Of a stretch of DNA of 64,000 nucleotides, positions 41,135 to 51,397 are shown piece by piece. Both the position numbers and the translations under genes were made by a program. The number at the start of each line of letters is the position of its first letter. Positions within the stretch are counted from its first letter, which is position 1. A model generated the notes under the pieces. That model ran no database searches. It saw only the letters and a program-made list of their open reading frames with translations, and was not told the DNA's origin. Origin of the DNA: Ascarosepion bandense (lineage: Eukaryota > Mollusca > Cephalopoda > Sepiida > Sepiidae); contig JBBBDQ010000445.1 of NCBI GenBank assembly GCA_037127315.1, forward strand, positions 2,616,001 through 2,680,000, read 5' to 3'.

Positions 41135-42060
41135 CATAATTTCGGCCTTGTGCCACATCTAAGCGGCGTTTAGAGCATCATATGTGTGGGCGTATTCGTG
41201 TGTGGAAGTGTTCGTATCTGGGCGTATGCGTGTGTAAGCGTGTATGTGCACGTTTGTATATGTGTGTATGTGCATGTGCCGGAGAGCATTTGGGTGGTAG
41301 CTTATTGAAAATGTGATAGGAGTCAAAAGAACTAATCCAAACATTGTGGTAACATTGCTATATGTTGCGCGCATGCGCAGTGTTGCCTATCGTCATTGTC
41401 CGCCATCATGCCCGCAGGCAAAATATTGTTCAGGTTGCAATGTAACCCACCGGTTCAGCTGTTATCTGTAGCCTTTTTTTTTATGAAAAGACTTAGAAAA
41501 TAGCAATAAGAGAATTGGAACAGCTATAAGTCGGATTTGAGGAGGCGAATTATCTCACTGGTACAAAGGCATCGTGTTTTCCTCAGAGCAATATTTTTGG
41601 GCCGGAAATTTTAAATACCGATATGAGAAGCGCCAAGATGGATGTTCAGGTCATTCGCTAGTAAACATTGTAGAGAACGGAACGACGCTTTCATGACGTA
41701 GATGACATTTTAATTCCATCAGTAAAGTTGGATAAAAAGTTTCATTGTCTGAAGTATTTAATAGTTGACTGAAAAAAAAACACAAAAAAAACAAAAAACA
41801 AAAAACAGTGACTTATTTAAAAGAACCGATAACTGCTATATCATAGCCTATAAATATAGAATATTACTGGTGTGTCACTGGCCATAACTATAAATGGGTT
41901 CGATCCTCGCTAGATTGTATACACTTGTAGTTTTGTGCAAAAGAAAAGCAAGTTAAGATTGATTTGCTTTTTTACGGCTTAACAACACTTATTTTAAGCC
42001 GAAATATATTTTAAATTGTAAAAATAATTCTTTGTTTTGGGAAGCAATAATGCAGTAATG
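41135..42060. other. Unassigned sequence, GT-rich at the start
   Basis: 41180-41280 is GT-rich. 41880-42010 has a box-B-like GGGTTCGATCCTCGC and a SINE-tail-like piece. No gene supported. Confidence 0.4.
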
Positions 42061-42588
42061 GATGTGCGTTGTGGTGCAGTGGATATCGGCTCGCAAAGAG
42101 AAATCGGGGAGCCGAGTTCGAATTCCAGTTGAGTTCCTTGTATTCACTTACGAGCAAATACTCTTGGGAAAGGTATTAATCCGTTTCTTCCCTCCAATTA
42201 TTGATTAAATAACAGGACAGACTGTGTTCTATAGCTTTGGCTGGCAACCAGTCTACGGCACTTAACTGACTGACTGAATATAATAGTTGAAAACATGATT
42301 AAAACTTCTACTGGCCATAAAGTGGGGGATCAGTTTTATATTGTTATGAAGAAATAAACTGATTCCCCACTAATTGTTAGCTAATAATATAATACATTTC
42401 TTCTCCCTCTAGCTATGAGTCAAATAACAGGTCAGATTGGGTTTTATAGCCTTGATTGGCAGCCTGTCTACCGCAAAAAGTAATGGCAACCTACTGAGGG
42501 ATAATCTTCTGCCCAGTCAGTCATGTCTCTTTGGAGACATGATCGCCCAAGCGTGTATCACGTATGGCACTTGACTGTCTGACTGAAT
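42061..42588 (+). mobile_element. SINE-1, hairpin, SINE-1 composite
   Basis: 42061-42278: SINE-1 with an internal deletion that joins GTCTACGGC to ACTTAACTGACTG. 42322-42370: hairpin. 42405-42588: headless SINE. Third direct-order example. Confidence 0.75.
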
Positions 42589-42636
42589 GCAATAATAATT
42601 TTTGCAGAAAAATAAATCGAGATACAAATATTACTA

Positions 42637-42782
42637 TTTAACTTATAGCTAGGGGTGGAGATTAATTCACACATTCCCCAAGGGTATGTGCAAAAAAGTG
42701 AATGGAATGAACCCGATTGGAATTCGAACTTTGCTTTCCGGTTTCACATTCTGAGTTTCTACCCATTACACTATCCGCATAT
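42637..42782 (-). mobile_element. SINE-1 head half, diverged
   Basis: Inverse of head plus early body; box B reads GAATTCC with changes around it. Confidence 0.55.
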
Positions 42783-42824
42783 CCATGCCAAGCTTAGGCA
42801 ATACAAAAAGTTATTATTTTTTGT

Positions 42825-43180
42825 GATGGTTAGTTTTACACTATTTACATTATTTGAAAGATTGTCCTTATCTTTGTTGACATTTACACAACGTTTCGGC
42901 TGTTGTACACTCCGGCCTTCTTCAGGTGCTAGGAATTTCGAACCGACCCCTTTATTACAATCACTGGGGTATATCATTCTCATTCCTTGCGTAGAGCCAC
43001 TTTTGTGAGTCATGAGTTATCTCCCTCTAACTCTGTAAGTTACTTGTTCACCACTGCTGTAGCCTGGTATTGAACTCATTTAATTCACTTAATCAGTGAA
43101 TGTATAACGCCTGGCGACACAGAAAAGTTAAAATAATGGTAGCGTAATCAGCTGATCTTCCTAATTTGAATATATATATA
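42825..43180 (-). mobile_element. PLE-type terminal repeat, family CCGAAACGTT, copy 1
   Basis: Minus strand: CACCTGAAGAAGGCCGGAG then CCGAAACGTTGTG, preceded by AATTCCTAGCA and followed by a block complementary to TTTACATTATT. Contains a hammerhead-like core: CTGAAGA (42919-42925), GGC/GCC stem II, GAAA (42894-42897), palindrome ACGT then U. Confidence 0.5.
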
Positions 43181-43190
43181 TATGTATATA

Positions 43191-43194
<4 letters not shown>

Positions 43195-43231
<37 letters not shown>
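43195..43231. repeat. (GT)n microsatellite
   Basis: GT array. Confidence 0.95.
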
Positions 43232-43233
<2 letters not shown>

Positions 43234-43239
43234 TAAGTA

Positions 43240-43520
43240 GTAGTATTTACATTATTCGGACTATTGTCCTTATATTCGTTGCCATTTGTACGACGTTTCG
43301 ACCGTTGTACGCTTCGACCTTCTTCAGGTGCTAGGAATTTCGAATCGAACCCTTTATTACAATCACTTTATTACAATTATCATTCTCATTCCCTGCGTAG
43401 AGCCTTTTTTGGGACTCATGAATTATCTCCCATAATTCTGTAAGTTAATTGTTCACCACTGCTGTAGCCTGGTATTGAACTCACAACTCAAGTGAGTCAA
43501 GTCACGGGAACTAATCAACG
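43240..43520 (-). mobile_element. PLE-type terminal repeat, family CCGAAACGTT, copy 2
   Basis: Same layout as 42825-43180. Core CTGAAGA (43321-43327), a stem II that pairs only through two G-U wobbles, GAAA (43296-43299), ACGT followed by C, which gives a GUC cleavage triplet. Confidence 0.5.
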
Positions 43521-43524
43521 TCTA

Positions 43525-43945
43525 CATCTGGAACGTCGCACAAATGGAAACTAAGATGAGGACAATCGTCCGAATAATGTAAATAGTGTAAATACTACCT
43601 CATCTCTTAAATATAGACGAATAGAATGATCTATTATTAAACGCCGTACAAATGGCAAAAAAGATGAGGACAATAGTCCGAATAATGTAAATACTGTAAA
43701 TACGTTCTCATCTCAGAAATATAGACGAATAGAATGACCTATTATTAAACGTCGTACAAATGGCAACAAAGATGAGGACAATAGTCCGAATAATGTAAAT
43801 ACTGTAAATACGATCTCATCTCAGAAATATAGACGAATAGAATGATCTATTATTAAACGTCGTACAAATGGCAACAAAGATGAGGACAATAGTCCGAATA
43901 ATGTAAATACTGTAAATACTACCTCATCTCAGAAATATTCACAAA
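43525..43945. repeat. 108-bp tandem array, about four units
   Basis: ATTATTAAACG recurs at 43633, 43741 and 43849. Each unit contains CGTACAAATGGCAACAAAG and ATGAGGACAATAGTCCGAAT. The unit equals the segment just downstream of the GAAACGTC motif in copy 2, so the array grew from the terminal repeat. Confidence 0.9.
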
Positions 43946-44183
43946 TACTAGTTATTTTTTTATTTACTAGGTGTCACTAAAGAAACAGGGGTTTCTTACA
44001 GGTAACATAGTCGTGAAGAATTTTCTTATTAGTATTTTTTTCGTCGTTATATGTCTTTTTTTTATCTAAACGTTGAGATCTTTTGAAATTCTTTGGCTGT
44101 TCAGTAAATACGAAGGCAAGTAAAAAATTATCCGCGCTTTCGCCCTGACGCCCTGCCTTCTGCTCATGCGTGCCTATAGTTTT
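43946..44183. other. Unassigned sequence
   Basis: No supported feature. Confidence 0.4.
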
Positions 44184-44480
44184 TTTAATCGTTTCACCCC
44201 AGGCAGAGCAGTACTACCACTGTTGAGCAAGGGGCTACATTGGAGGAGAGCGAAAGATTACATAAGTAGTGTGCAAATAGAAAGAGAAACAGGTTACAGT
44301 TTACAGGTGTTATAGAATGGATAAGGGAAGGATAAGTATACTAGAGTGAAGAAAGATACATGAGTAGGGTGAAAAGGAAGAAGAACACGATACTGGTGGG
44401 GGGGGGTGACGGAGAAAGGATAAGAAAGGATGAGAGTCAAGGAGATAAGAGAAGGTAATTGTTGTGGATCTTCGTCGCCA
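44184..44480 (-). mobile_element. LINE-A 3' end, diverged
   Basis: Poly-T, then TCGTTTCACCCCAGGCAGAG and ACCACTGTTGAGCAAGGGGC, the inverse of the LINE-A terminus. The upstream part differs from other copies and encodes no RT. Confidence 0.55.
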
Positions 44481-45590
44481 GTTTGTTGTGTAGTTGTGTC
44501 GAAACTTCGCTGCAATTTTGTCATGACCGGTTTTTGCCGGAAGTAAGACACGGAACAAGAAGGTAGGTTCAAAACAGTGCATTAGTATAACAAGAAACAA
44601 GATATTCAAAGAAGTGTTAATAATAAGTAACATAGAAATAACTCCGAAGGTATTATTACGCTGCCTGACTAGTAGCTGTCGTTAACTGCTTCCGTTAACT
44701 GCTGTACTTGACTGCTCTTTTCTGCTCTTGATTAAATGCTTCGTTTAACTTCTGTTGATTGCTCATAACTGCTCTTGATTAACTGCTCTGGAAGTCACGC
44801 AGGTAATTTATATATATTAGGAGGAAGAGTCCATTCCTCATAGAATGGTACCATAACAGTAATTGACGTTTCATTTAAACTTTTGAAGAGTGTAGCTATC
44901 AGGAAAGTAGGTACACGGAAACGAGAAGCGTGAGACGAGAAGCGCGAGAAAAGTAACTGTCATAGTAGAAGAGACGGTTATATTTGTACTATTGTGGTTA
45001 CGTGATCGAAGTTTGAGTTTGATCTCACCAGTTTTCTCGCTGTCGTTACAGTGCAATTATGGCAACTCCCCTAACAGTGTGAACCAAGGAATTTTAAATT
45101 TTTTTATTGTGCATAAACGCGCCGATTTTTTTTTTAATATGCGGACGCCCATACACGAAATTATCAGAAAGTAAGATCAATACCTATAGTAAATTTAAGG
45201 CCAAAAAATATCTGAAATTTAATAAAACATTAGATTACGGAGAACGTTTTCTTAAAGGTTAGTACTTGAAAATGATATATAAAAATTGCTCAAATGATAA
45301 CATTCGTTTTTACGAATAAACGCCACATAAAACAACATTAGATACACGTCAATCTGTCGCCAAGCTGTCAAACATATCAACACCTTAAAAACAGCTACCA
45401 CTGTGTTAAGAAAAATACATTTCTGCGATGTTTCAAAATTAAAGTCAATAATATTTGTTTCAGATCGGTTTAATTATGCTTTAAATCAGATAATATTTCT
45501 AAAAATAAAGTTTCAGAAAAGTACATTTTATTTTTTGAAGATTTTTTTTTTAATAAAGAGGTATATGAACTCCATTAATGCCTCTTCTGG
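44481..45590. other. Unassigned sequence with a LINE-A scrap
   Basis: 44865-44985 (minus) matches the LINE-A C-terminal coding (TTTAAACTTTTGAAGAGTGT, GAGAAGCGCGAGAAAAG). 45340-45540 resembles an inverted copy of the 37040/37450 repeat. 44640-44800 has short imperfect repeats of TAACTGCT. No gene. Confidence 0.4.
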
Positions 45591-45960
45591 TTGCCATGAG
45601 TTATCTCCCTTTAACCTTGTATTTTATTGTTCACCACTGCTGTAGCCTGGTATTGAACCTTTTAAGGACACATGGCCCTGTGGATATAGATGTTGATTAG
45701 TTCCTGTGACTCGACCCAAAGAGTTGTGAGTTCAATACTAGGCTAGTGGTGAGCAAGTAACTTACAGAGGGAGATAACTCATGACTATCAGAAGAGGCAC
45801 TACTACGCCAGGAATGAAGTTCATATACCCCAGTGATTGTAATAAATGGTTCGATTCGAAATTCCTAGCACCTGAAGAATGCCGGAGCGTACAACGCCCG
45901 AAATGCCGTACAAATGGCAACAAAGATGAGAACAATAGTCCGAATGATGTAAATACTATA
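45590..45960. mobile_element. PLE-type terminal repeat, inverted pair, copy 3
   Basis: 45590-45665 is a minus-oriented piece (GTTATCTCCCTTTAACC, TTCACCACTGCTGTAGCC). 45685-45955 is plus-oriented, with CACCTGAAGAATGCCGGAG and CCCGAAATGCCGTAC. Core CTGAAGA at 45872-45878 and GAAA at 45900-45903; stem III is decayed (ATGC). Confidence 0.5.
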
Positions 45961-46498
45961 TATATATATATATGCTATTAAATATAAGAGACAATGAATG
46001 TCTATTATGTTTAATCATGAGCCGTTCTAAACGTCGTATTTTTGCTTTAATTTCAGTTGAAAATAAAGACAAAAATTCTCCAACATTTGGATAATTATTT
46101 ATTGGTTTTCTTCTAAGCTTTCGGCTCACATGAGCCATCTTCAGAGAGGTAGTTTAAACTGAAATATTATAAAATCCACCATCACCGACGATTTTATTTT
46201 GTGTTGGCATAAAACTCCGCTTGGCAACGGCAATAGTTATATAGTTAATAATAGTTAATAAACGCAGTTCTTAAGTTTGCGATGCGGTTTTATGACGTCA
46301 CACCGCGGGATGTGAGCCGAAAGCTTAGAAGAAAACCAATAAATAATTATCCAAATGTTGGAGAATTTTTGTCTTTATTTTCAACTGAAATTAAAGCAAA
46401 ATACGACGTTTAGAACGGCTCATGATTAAACATAGTAGACATTCATTGTCTCTTATATTTAATAGCATATGTCTAGAAAATTACTTGCTGCCCCGATA

Positions 46499-46500
<2 letters not shown>
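45957..46500. mobile_element. PLE terminal repeats, inverted pair with N-terminal ORF pieces
   Basis: Left (minus): MAHVSRKLRRKPINNYPNVG, EFLSLFSTEIKAKIRRLERL with ATG at 46136-46138 inside the hammerhead-like motif (CTGAAGA 46138-46144, stem GGCTCA/TGAGCC, GAAA, AGCT). Right (plus, from about 46306): the same coding, but the CTGAAGA side is missing. The centre (46150-46300) holds CGTCACACCGCGGGATGTG. Both ends dissolve into TA arrays. Confidence 0.6.

Positions 46501-46530
<30 letters not shown>
46501..46530. repeat. (TA)n microsatellite
   Basis: TA array. Confidence 0.95.
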
Positions 46531-46532
<2 letters not shown>

Positions 46533-46755
46533 TCACTCAGTAATGAATTAGAACACTCTCAGCTATTGGCGCATCTATACATAATACATCACACGCTAAA
46601 AGTCTGCCTACTTCTACCGAGCACCCATAGCTCAGAGGTAGAATCATCGACTGACGCCAATTCGGTCGGGTTTCAATCCTGGTTAAAAAGTAATCGGATA
46701 TCTAACCGTACTGATGAGCTGTGATACAGCGAAATAGGTCTGTCTGCGGATGACT
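46531..46755 (+). mobile_element. tRNA-like module joined to a hammerhead motif, copy 1
   Basis: 46617-46685 is tRNA-like: box A ATAGCTCAGAGGTAGAA and box B GGGTTTCAATCC (TTTC rather than TTCG). About 20 bases later comes the hammerhead motif at 46706-46749. The unit begins TCACTCAGTAATGAATTA. A full second copy in the opposite orientation is at 48550-48800, so the combination is a mobile repeat, not a chance neighbour. No protein is encoded. Confidence 0.65.
46706..46749 (+). ncRNA. Hammerhead ribozyme motif, best in the window
   Basis: Stem I CCGTA/TGCGG (5 pairs, one wobble). Core CTGATGA (46711-46717). Stem II GCTGT-GAT-ACAGC, perfect, with the preferred G-C closing pair. GAAA (46731-46734). 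Stem III ATAGG/TCTGT without a loop (wobbles included). C17 at 46744, giving cleavage after UGUC. All conserved core bases are present. The loopless self-complementary stem III implies a dimeric hammerhead, as known from retroelement ribozymes. Activity is inferred. Confidence 0.65.
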
Positions 46756-46757
46756 AT

Positions 46758-46915
46758 ATATATATTTTTTCCATTTGTAAGCGAGTTATTACGCGACCAT
46801 GGTTTCTACCATGTGTGGTGTCTTCAGGCGATTTTCAATAACTTATCGGTTGAAGACACTACTTATGATAGAAACCTTGATTTCGTTATAACTCGTTTAC
46901 AAATGGAAAATATTC
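46758..46915. mobile_element. PLE terminal repeats, inverted pair, family ACCATGGT/ACCTAGGT
   Basis: Outer blocks CCATTTGTAAGCGAGTTAT and AACTCGTTTACAAATGG are inverted. The left (minus) arm holds a near-intact hammerhead motif (46783-46843). The right (plus) arm is decayed (TTGAAGACACTACTTATGAT, GAAACCTTGATTTCG). Confidence 0.6.
46783..46843 (-). ncRNA. Hammerhead ribozyme motif, family ACCATGGT-C
   Basis: Minus strand: core CTGAAGA (46821-46827), stem II ACCA-CACA-TGGT (closed by a C-A mismatch next to the core), GAAA, palindrome ACCATGGT, C17 giving GUC. Stem I pairs CGC with GCG and AGTTATT with AATAACT around an internal loop of about five bases. All core bases are intact. Sister copies carry ACCTAGGT instead, also a palindrome. 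Confidence 0.6.
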
Positions 46916-46947
46916 AAAAGTTAAACAATATAATTGTCTTGAACTCT

Positions 46948-48512
46948 TTTTTTTAATCGTTTCACCCCGAGCAAGGCGGAAACGCCACTGATGTGCAGTG
47001 GGCTACATAAGTATAAAAAGATTAATTAGAAAGAGTGAAGAGGAGGACGAACCAGTTAGAAAGGAGCAATAGAAAGATGAGAATGCAGGTGTGATGACAG
47101 TTTCAAAGGTGGAGAGAAAGGAAAGGATTTACGGGGTGGTGAAAGAGCTAGAGTCAAGTGGTTAATAGATGAGTATTGACATTGCATTTAAATTTCTGGA
47201 GGTTGTAGCCGTCAGGAAAGCAAGAATATGGGAGCGAGTTCCACAGGCGGGAAGTGCGAGAGAAGAAGCTGCAGGAGTAGAACTGTCGTCTGCATTTGGC
47301 TAACCTAACTGTGAATGAGTGTGACCCAGTTGCCAATCTGGTTGAAGAGGCACCAGTGACTTCGTCCGAGCAGAAGCCATGAAAGTATTTATAGAACAGA
47401 CAAAGGGAGGCCACATTTAGTCGGTGGGGAAGTGGCTGTAGTCGAGCCGCTAAGTCAGTACCTTACATTACTGATTCTCCTTTGGAGCCTGTCAAGAACA
47501 CTGAGGTGAATGGCAGGGGTGTCTGACCATATATGGCAGCAGTACTCCATGCACGGACGAATGATTGACTTGTATATATGCAGGATGGATTCAGGCGGAA
47601 AAATCACCCTGGCCCGACACAGTGACCCAATCTTCTTAGCAGTGGATTTAGCTATGGACTCGATGTAGTGGTTCCATTTGAGGTCAGAAGAGAGGGTAAG
47701 GCTGAGGAGGCGCAGTATATTGCTCTCAGGGAGAATCGCATGGTCCATGCTTATGGGAGGCAGGAGAGGTTGCCTGTGATGATTGACAGACAACAGCTTG
47801 ATCTTAGACGCATTGAAATTGACAAGCCACTTCTTGCTCCAATTCGCCACAGGGTGTAGATCCTGTTCAAGATCAGCAGCGAGATTATGTTTGTCCGCCA
47901 CGGCAGATTTCTTACTGATGCGGAAGTAAATTGTGGTGTCATCTGCGTAGATGCCTACTTGGCACTTGATCTCATCTGGGAGGTCGTTGATGAAAATAAA
48001 GAAGAGCGTCGGGCCCAGGATAGAGCCCTGTGGGACACCAGCATTTGTGCTGTAGGATGAAGAGGCATGCCCATTCAAAACGACCGTCATTTTGCGTTTA
48101 TTTAAAAAAGATTGGATTAGATCAAGCAAGCGTCCGGTAATACCGTAACCCCGTAGCTTGCATAGAAGGCCAGAGTGTCAAACCCTGTCAAAAGCCTTGG
48201 AGATGTCCAGAGCAACAGCACGAGCCTCACCTGGCTCATCAAGGGTCTGGAGCATGTACTCCGTAACGGTTGTTAGCATATCGGCCGTGGACTTGGCAAA
48301 GCGGAAGCCATATTGTCTGTCAAAGAAGAGTTTGTGGGCGAACAATTTCAGCATTAATTATGGCCTCGAACACTTTCCCGAATATTGGTAGAAGACTGAT
48401 AGGGCGATAGTTGGATGGGCCCGAGGGTTCATTACAGTTCTTAAATACAGGAACGACTGAAGAGAACTTCCAGCATGCAGGAAAAAAGGAAGTGCACTCG
48501 TCTAATCCTATT
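46948..48512 (-). mobile_element. LINE-A (jockey/CR1-like), 5'-truncated, with RT domain
   Basis: Longest copy of the window's main LINE. From 5' (right) to 3': RT fingers (48512-48340), palm motifs A to C (48320-47900), thumb and C-terminal tail (to about 47160), then 3' UTR with TGCACATCAGTGGCG-type end and a terminal A tract (poly-T at 46948). Endonuclease and ORF1 are lost. The right boundary abuts a TTATGACCAAAAACTAA block that also occurs inverted at 51375-51400. Confidence 0.8.
47160..48512 (-). pseudogene. LINE-A reverse transcriptase, frameshifted
   Basis: Fingers: SNYRPISLLPIFGKVFEAII (48430 region). Next frame: YGFRFAKSTADMLTTVTEY and motif A ALDISKAFDR, then a TGA in place of Trp. 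Main frame (48129-47458, 224 codons): motif B GVPQGSILGP at residues 31-40, motif C YADD at residues 61-64, then DLKWNHYIESIAKSTAKKIG and SIIRPCMEYCCHIWS. After another frame change: KYFHGFCSDE and FSRTSRLWNSLPYSCF. The three catalytic Asp residues are present, but frame changes and stops make it inactive. It could have supplied the machinery for SINE mobilisation; no shared 3' end with SINE-1 is visible. Confidence 0.85.
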
Positions 48513-48549
48513 ATGACCAAAAACTAAGTAATTAAACAATCAATATATA

Positions 48550-48800
48550 TATTTATATGTAGTCATCTGCAGACAGATCTGTTTCGATGTATCATAGCTC
48601 ATCAGTACTGTTGGACATCCGATTGCTTTTACCCAGGATTGAAACCCGACCGAATTAGCGTCAGTCGGCGATTCTACCTCTGAGCTATGGGCGCTCGGTA
48701 GAAGGAGACAGACTTTTAGCGAATGATGTATCATACGCCAGTAGTTAGAGTGCTATAATTCATTACTGAATGAGCGATGCGTAGATGTTAGAGTAGCTAC
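48550..48800 (-). mobile_element. tRNA-like module joined to a hammerhead motif, copy 2
   Basis: Reverse complement of the 46531-46755 layout: TCATTCAGTAATGAATTATA, tRNA-like part with box A ATAGCTCAGAGGTAGAAT and box B GGGTTTCAATCC (about 48640-48705), then the hammerhead motif at 48562-48610. The two copies differ at roughly one site in ten. Confidence 0.65.
48562..48610 (-). ncRNA. Hammerhead ribozyme motif, family ACAGATCTGT-C
   Basis: Core CTGATGA (48599-48605), stem II weakened by changes (GCTATGATACATC), GAAA (48582-48585), perfect 10-base palindrome ACAGATCTGT (48573-48582), C17 opposite g48572. Stem I starts with three pairs. Compared with 46706-46749 it has the better stem III and the poorer stem II. 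Confidence 0.55.
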
Positions 48801-50466
48801 TGCTTTTCAAAGTCTACCATTCTTCCAGAGTGCTCAATCTGGGTGTGAGAGCATAAGATATATTCAAATTAGGAAGATCAGCTGATTGCACTTCCATGAT
48901 TTCAACTTTTCGATATCGTCAGGCATTACTCATTCACTGATTACCCAACGCTTTTCTGAACGCATAACAGGAGTTAGTCAAGACTAGCGAATTAATATCG
49001 TATATACGGGTTTGTACGAGCACAAAATGTATTTGATAATGTGTATACAAACGTATACACATTAAATTTACATGCGCATATATAAGCAGAGTAAAATATA
49101 CATAGGATGTAATGATAGCAATTCTACAAAAAAGGATAGTATAATTACAAATCAACATTCAAGCTAGAAAGCCTTAAAAGTTGTACTAAACTACCCAACT
49201 ACGAGTAGAAATTAAAAGAAAAAAAATGCCAAAGATCCTTATATAACCTGGTGTATTTTAAGAAAGATCAGATCTTACAACGTTAGTGATGTCTGCCGAT
49301 TATGCTAAGCTTGTTATGATATCATTTCCAGAAAGAGCAAGATTACTGAATGAAAGGTCTAAAATAATAATCGGGTTGTGGCTTGAATGAATGTGGCTAT
49401 TTGAAACATGTATGTATAGAATACAAATCCTATATCATCCATCTATTAATTAAAACTAATAAAAGTGGATTCAAACGACTGAAACCTAGACCAAGAAAAA
49501 TTCACAACTCAGTGTGAAAAGCAAAATTCTGGATCCTAATTGGATAGTAAATCGAAAATTGGTATATGACGTCAGTCAAACATTTTTTCACACCAAGAGA
49601 AGAAAATGCCATTTGGCTCCAGTCACATGACCAGATTCACTACTTACGTACATCTCATGAACGATCAAAGTTAGTCCAGCATCGGAGCGGTTAGAGGAGG
49701 ACCTCGTGGCAATGTAACAAAAGAAATTTCAAAACAGCCAGAATGAGAGCGGTATCTGATAGTATCTCACAATGTGAGGAAGAAACTTCAAGCTGACTCG
49801 GTCACGTCTCGCCGACCTCTTCATCCAACTTTCTTTCCTTTTTCACTCCACGCCACCCGGACGTAAGGGCGCGTCACAGTTTCATTCGACCTTTTCTTCC
49901 AATTTTTCTTTTCTTCATTTTCATTACACACCACCAAAGAGAAGAAGAAGAAGAAGAAGAACAACAACAACAACAACAGGATACTCTAAGTACAATTTCT
50001 TTTTTTGTTTTCACCTTTCTTTATTTTGTTTTACTGTCGAAGAGGAAGGAACATAAGACTTTACATTCTGCTACCACACAACCATGAACGCTAAATTTCT
50101 GTGGGACACTTTAAATACCTACATTTCTCTTTTAACAATTTTACCTAAAAAACTACATGCATTCTCAATGAACATTTTTCTTCTCCCAAATGGGTTATAG
50201 TGTTCAGTTAACAAAATTTCACTTATATTTGTCTTCTTACAATTTTGTCATTTTGTTAATAAATCTTTACTTTAATGTACACATGAAATATGTTATCCTT
50301 TCACATTTCAACATCCAACCTTCAAACTTCTGATATTTAAATTGTGGGGACTTCGGACATGTTTGGCACAAGGCCAATTTACCATGCATCACCGAGGCCC
50401 CTACATATGATACATAGTTTGCAAACATGAGACATAGTCATTTTTTTATTAGATCAATTTTTGCAA
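48801..50466. other. Low-repeat sequence, no recognised gene
   Basis: 48865-48950 matches the 43085-43180 PLE-type end (AATTAGGAAGATCAGCTGAT). 49650-50330 shows no repeat partner here and has a short (AGA)n(ACA)n tract at 49937-49978. 50360-50385 carries the TTTGGCACAAGGCCAA SINE-like block. Short ORFs only. Confidence 0.4.
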
Positions 50467-50715
50467 CTTTTTTTTTAATCATTTCATCCCAAGCAAGGCA
50501 TTCCACTGCCACTTTTGCGCAGGGGGTTACATAGGGGAAAGTGATGAGAAAGAGTGGTTAGGGGGTTACATAGGGGAAAGTGATGAGAAAGAGTGGTTAG
50601 GGGGTTACATAGGGGAAAGTGATGTGAAAGAGTGGTTAGGGGGTTACATAGGGGAAAGTGATGAGAAAGAGTGGTTAGGGGGTTACATAGGGGGTTGCAA
50701 CTGTTTGTCTTTTGA
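50467..50715 (-). mobile_element. LINE-A 3' end with a 39-bp tandem array
   Basis: Poly-T and TCATTTCATCCCAAGCAAGG mark the LINE terminus. 50521-50696 is four to five units of 39 bp (GGGGGTTACATAGGGGAAAG, TGATGAGAAAGAGTGG). 39 bp is 13 codons, giving a periodic artefact ORF on the minus strand. Confidence 0.75.
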
Positions 50716-51295
50716 GTCCACCGGGTGATTTTCATACATTTCTGCTAAAGTGTCGTGGATTCTTAGCAGTTAACGCCACTTTGTATTTGGTTTATGCTCT
50801 GGTACAATGATTTCGCAAATAATTTAATTTTTCTTCTTTACTCAGGTAAATCCTGCCAGGTGAGGTTATGTGTGTCAATTAGATGAAAGTTCCATGCCAA
50901 GACCTTTTCGGAAATCTTTTCAGCTTTTCTTTCGCAAGAACTCTCGAAAACAACCTTTCCTCCAGGAACCATCTTCAGATAAAACATACTTGTAAATTAA
51001 TTCTATTAGATGCTTTTCAAAATGGCTTCTCCTGTGGTGAATGTTATTTTATTTAATGTTTATTTTGTATATGAGCGTCTAGTGTTTTGCGTCTTTCTTT
51101 TCATTGGTTGCTGTTTAGTATTTTGGTTTTGTCTACTAGTATTTCAAAAGTCGAATCCACAGGCTGATAGTCATAATACACACTGTTTAATAAGAGATAA
51201 AAATGCAGCGTTTATTTCAAATACGAAGTACCCGTCATAATAATATAAGCAACAATTTGTTCGATTAAATCTATTAATTCTCCATCTCTCTCGCT
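50716..51295. other. Unassigned sequence
   Basis: No family recognised; 51010-51240 carries a 76-codon hydrophobic ORF without other support. Confidence 0.4.
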
Positions 51296-51298
51296 CTT

Positions 51299-51356
<58 letters not shown>
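51296..51356. repeat. (CT)n and (TA)n microsatellite
   Basis: CT then TA array. Confidence 0.95.
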
Positions 51357-51357
<1 letters not shown>

Positions 51358-51397
51358 ACTGATTGATTGATTGGTTGTTTAATTAGTTTTTGGTCAT

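Noticed and set aside
50521..50696. Possible CRISPR-like array (regular repeats)
   Set aside because: Units are contiguous with no unique spacers, and the genome is eukaryotic. The same applies to the 61-, 69-, 108- and 156-bp arrays.
50484..50735. ORF with 13-residue repeats
   Set aside because: Produced by the 39-bp (13-codon) array in a LINE 3' UTR.
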